From: Magnetovibrio sp.
Lineage (GTDB): Bacteria; Pseudomonadota; Alphaproteobacteria; Rhodospirillales; Magnetovibrionaceae
Assembly (NCBI GenBank): GCA_016763895.1
Contig: JAESSV010000221.1
Coordinates: forward strand, 1-8,639
Length of the DNA stretch: 8,639 nucleotides
Reading direction: 5' to 3'
Shown here: positions 7,471 through 8,639 of the stretch, piece after piece
Layout: every line of letters begins with the position of its first letter
Numbering within the stretch: position 1 is the first letter of the stretch
Program-made: the position numbers and the translations under genes
Notes under the pieces: model-generated
The model's input: only the letters and a program-made list of their open reading frames with translations
Told to the model about the DNA's origin: nothing
Databases searched by the model: none

Positions 7471-7982
7471 ACGTCTGTTTTAGGCTCTTCGGAACCGGAA
7501 AACAAGGATTCCAGTATCAAAATTGCGGCGCCCACCGTAATGCCGGAATCCGCAACATTAAATGCCGGCCAATGATAGCCCATCCCATGCACATCAAGGA
7601 AGTCAACAACGGCCCCAAAACGCACCCGATCAAGGATGTTTCCAGCCGCGCCGCCAAGGATCAGCCCCAAGCTAACAGCGGTCTGGCGATTTTCGGCCTT
7701 CATCAGCCAAACCCCCAGGAATACGGAGATAACGCAAGCTAACCCGGTTAAAATCCAAGGCCCATAGCCCCCCATTGAGCCAAACATGCCAAAGCTTACG
7801 CCGGGGTTCCAGGCCAAAACCAAATTGAAAAATGACGTGACCTCGATCACACGCGGGGCGCCAACAAAGGCATCGAGGACAAACCATTTGGAAATTTGGT
7901 CCAAAACAAAAACCAGGCCTGCGATGGCCCAGCCCAACCGGGTTAGGCCCGGCCGGTTAAAGGTTGAGATTGCGTCACTCAT
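7467..7982 (-). CDS. lspA: Lipoprotein signal peptidase (signal peptidase II)
   Basis: Inner-membrane aspartyl protease that removes the signal peptide of prolipoproteins after diacylglyceryl modification of the lipobox cysteine; target of globomycin. The 171-residue product has about four hydrophobic segments (roughly 17-37, 74-94, 104-117, 145-162). Family motifs are VLDQISKWFV (27-36), NPGVSFGMF (59-67), GGAAGNILDR (110-119), VVDF (125-128) and FNVADSGI (141-148). The catalytic pair is Asp127 and Asp145 by alignment with the known VVDF/NxAD aspartates. Start and stop overlap both neighbours as ATGA (ileS upstream, DUF3035 gene downstream), so it is embedded in a coupled operon. ileS-lspA adjacency is widespread in bacteria. 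At least two substrates, the DUF3035 protein and the M16 peptidase, are encoded immediately downstream. Confidence 0.97.
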   Translation of the reverse strand: MSDAISTFNRPGLTRLGWAIAGLVFVLDQISKWFVLDAFVGAPRVIEVTSFFNLVLAWNPGVSFGMFGSMGGYGPWILTGLACVISVFLGVWLMKAENRQTAVSLGLILGGAAGNILDRVRFGAVVDFLDVHGMGYHWPAFNVADSGITVGAAILILESLFSGSEEPKTDV

Positions 7983-8639
7983 GCAGGAGGGCTTTGCGGC
8001 ATATGCTCAACGGCATCGGCACAACGTCCGCACACGGTGGCGTGTTTTGGGTGGCTGCCCACATCATCACACACCTTCCAGCACCGATCGCATTTTTCGC
8101 CTTCGGCACCATCGGGCACAACACCAACACCGTCTACGTCTGGCAAGGTGAACGCGCCTTGGGGAATAGCGCCTTCGATCAATTGAGCCGAAGAGGTGAT
8201 GGCAATTTCGGCCAAATCAACGTCGCTCATGGCTTTGATGTATTCAGCCGTCACAAAAACTTTGGGGGCCGCTTGCAGGCTGGACCGAATGCGTTTTTCG
8301 GCGCGCTCTATTTCCAATGCCCCGGTCACAACCCGGCGCAAATCGCGGACCTGTTTCCATTTGTCCGCCAAGGCATCGTCTTACCATTGGGCGGGCACAT
8401 CGGGGAACAAACGCAAATGCACGCTCACATCATCAGGATTGCGGCTTAACCAAGCTTCTTCGGCGGTAAAGCACACAAACGGCGCCAACCATGCGGTCAG
8501 GCAATTGAACACTTCGTCCAACACGGTTCGGGACGCCCGGCGCAACGTGGAATCGGCACGATCGCAATACAAAGCATCTTTGCGAATATCGAAATAATAA
8601 GCGCTGAGTTACACCGTGCAGAAATTGTGCAGTTCGGTA
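7979..8639 (-). pseudogene. ileS: Isoleucyl-tRNA synthetase, C-terminal part, with two in-frame TAA codons (5' end outside window)
   Basis: IleRS charges tRNA-Ile with isoleucine. The visible 3' end covers the class Ia anticodon-binding domain and the C-terminal zinc-binding module. One continuous frame reads TELHNFCTV, TAA (8609-8611), LSAYYFDIRKDALYCDRAD, then TAWLAPFVCFTAEEAWLSR, PDVPAQW, TAA (8381-8383), DDALADKWKQVRDLRRVVTG, and finally CDRC (codons 8081-8092) and CGRC (8021-8032), the two zinc-binding cysteine pairs. Homology continues on both sides of each stop with no frameshift, and each TAA stands where the family has a charged residue, one base from GAA or AAA. The normal end TGA overlaps lspA as ATGA. 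Because IleRS is essential, sequencing error is a likely cause; a decaying duplicate is the alternative. It is marked as broken strictly from the given bases. Confidence 0.9.

Noticed and set aside
7197..7742. 181-codon open frame on the plus strand opposite the DUF3035 gene and lspA
   Set aside because: It covers two well-supported genes on the other strand and shows no family features.
7964..8449. Long open frame on the plus strand across ileS
   Set aside because: It is antisense to clear IleRS homology, shows no recognisable family, and has shadow-frame composition.
8381..8611. Reassignment of TAA to a sense codon in this organism
   Set aside because: mutL and pgi in the same window end with TAA, and MutL ends there at the expected C-terminal position (KLFGRR); no other gene has an internal TAA. 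I know of no bacterial code with TAA reassigned.

Overview
The window looks like a piece of an alphaproteobacterial chromosome, possibly a Rhodospirillales-like lineage of moderate GC. This rests on recalled protein similarity and gene order (ileS, lspA, a DUF3035 lipoprotein, two M16 peptidases, then mutL); no search was run, so genus is left open. Coding density is very high. I found no RNA gene, insertion sequence, CRISPR array, integrase or phage gene.

Plus strand, 1-902: the 3' part of an RsuA/RluB-family pseudouridine synthase gene with a repetitive basic tail, coupled (TGATG, 1-nt overlap) to rsmD, a 16S rRNA guanine methyltransferase gene. Both products act on ribosomal RNA. This pair converges on the minus-strand genes with only 18 bp between stop codons.

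Minus strand, 8639 down to 921, in transcription order: the 3' part of ileS (isoleucyl-tRNA synthetase), lspA (lipoprotein signal peptidase), a DUF3035 lipoprotein, a 94-bp gap with possible terminator and promoter signals, a catalytic M16 zinc peptidase that is itself a lipoprotein, its metal-site-less M16 partner, a 135-bp gap holding a perfect 12-bp triple repeat and a possible promoter, pgi (glucose-6-phosphate isomerase), and mutL (mismatch repair), whose start lies 35 nt inside pgi. ileS/lspA, lspA/DUF3035 and the M16 pair are each joined by ATGA overlaps. LspA would mature the DUF3035 and M16 lipoproteins, which gives part of the cluster a common cell-envelope theme; pgi and mutL are functionally unrelated passengers.

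The most notable anomaly is in ileS: two in-frame TAA codons (8609-8611 and 8381-8383) interrupt an otherwise well-conserved reading frame, plus one unusual substitution at a conserved glycine. Every other gene here is intact, so sequencing or assembly error, a decaying copy, or a real nonsense allele must be told apart. I did not find a convincing previously undescribed system; the rest is a conserved housekeeping neighbourhood with some local oddities.
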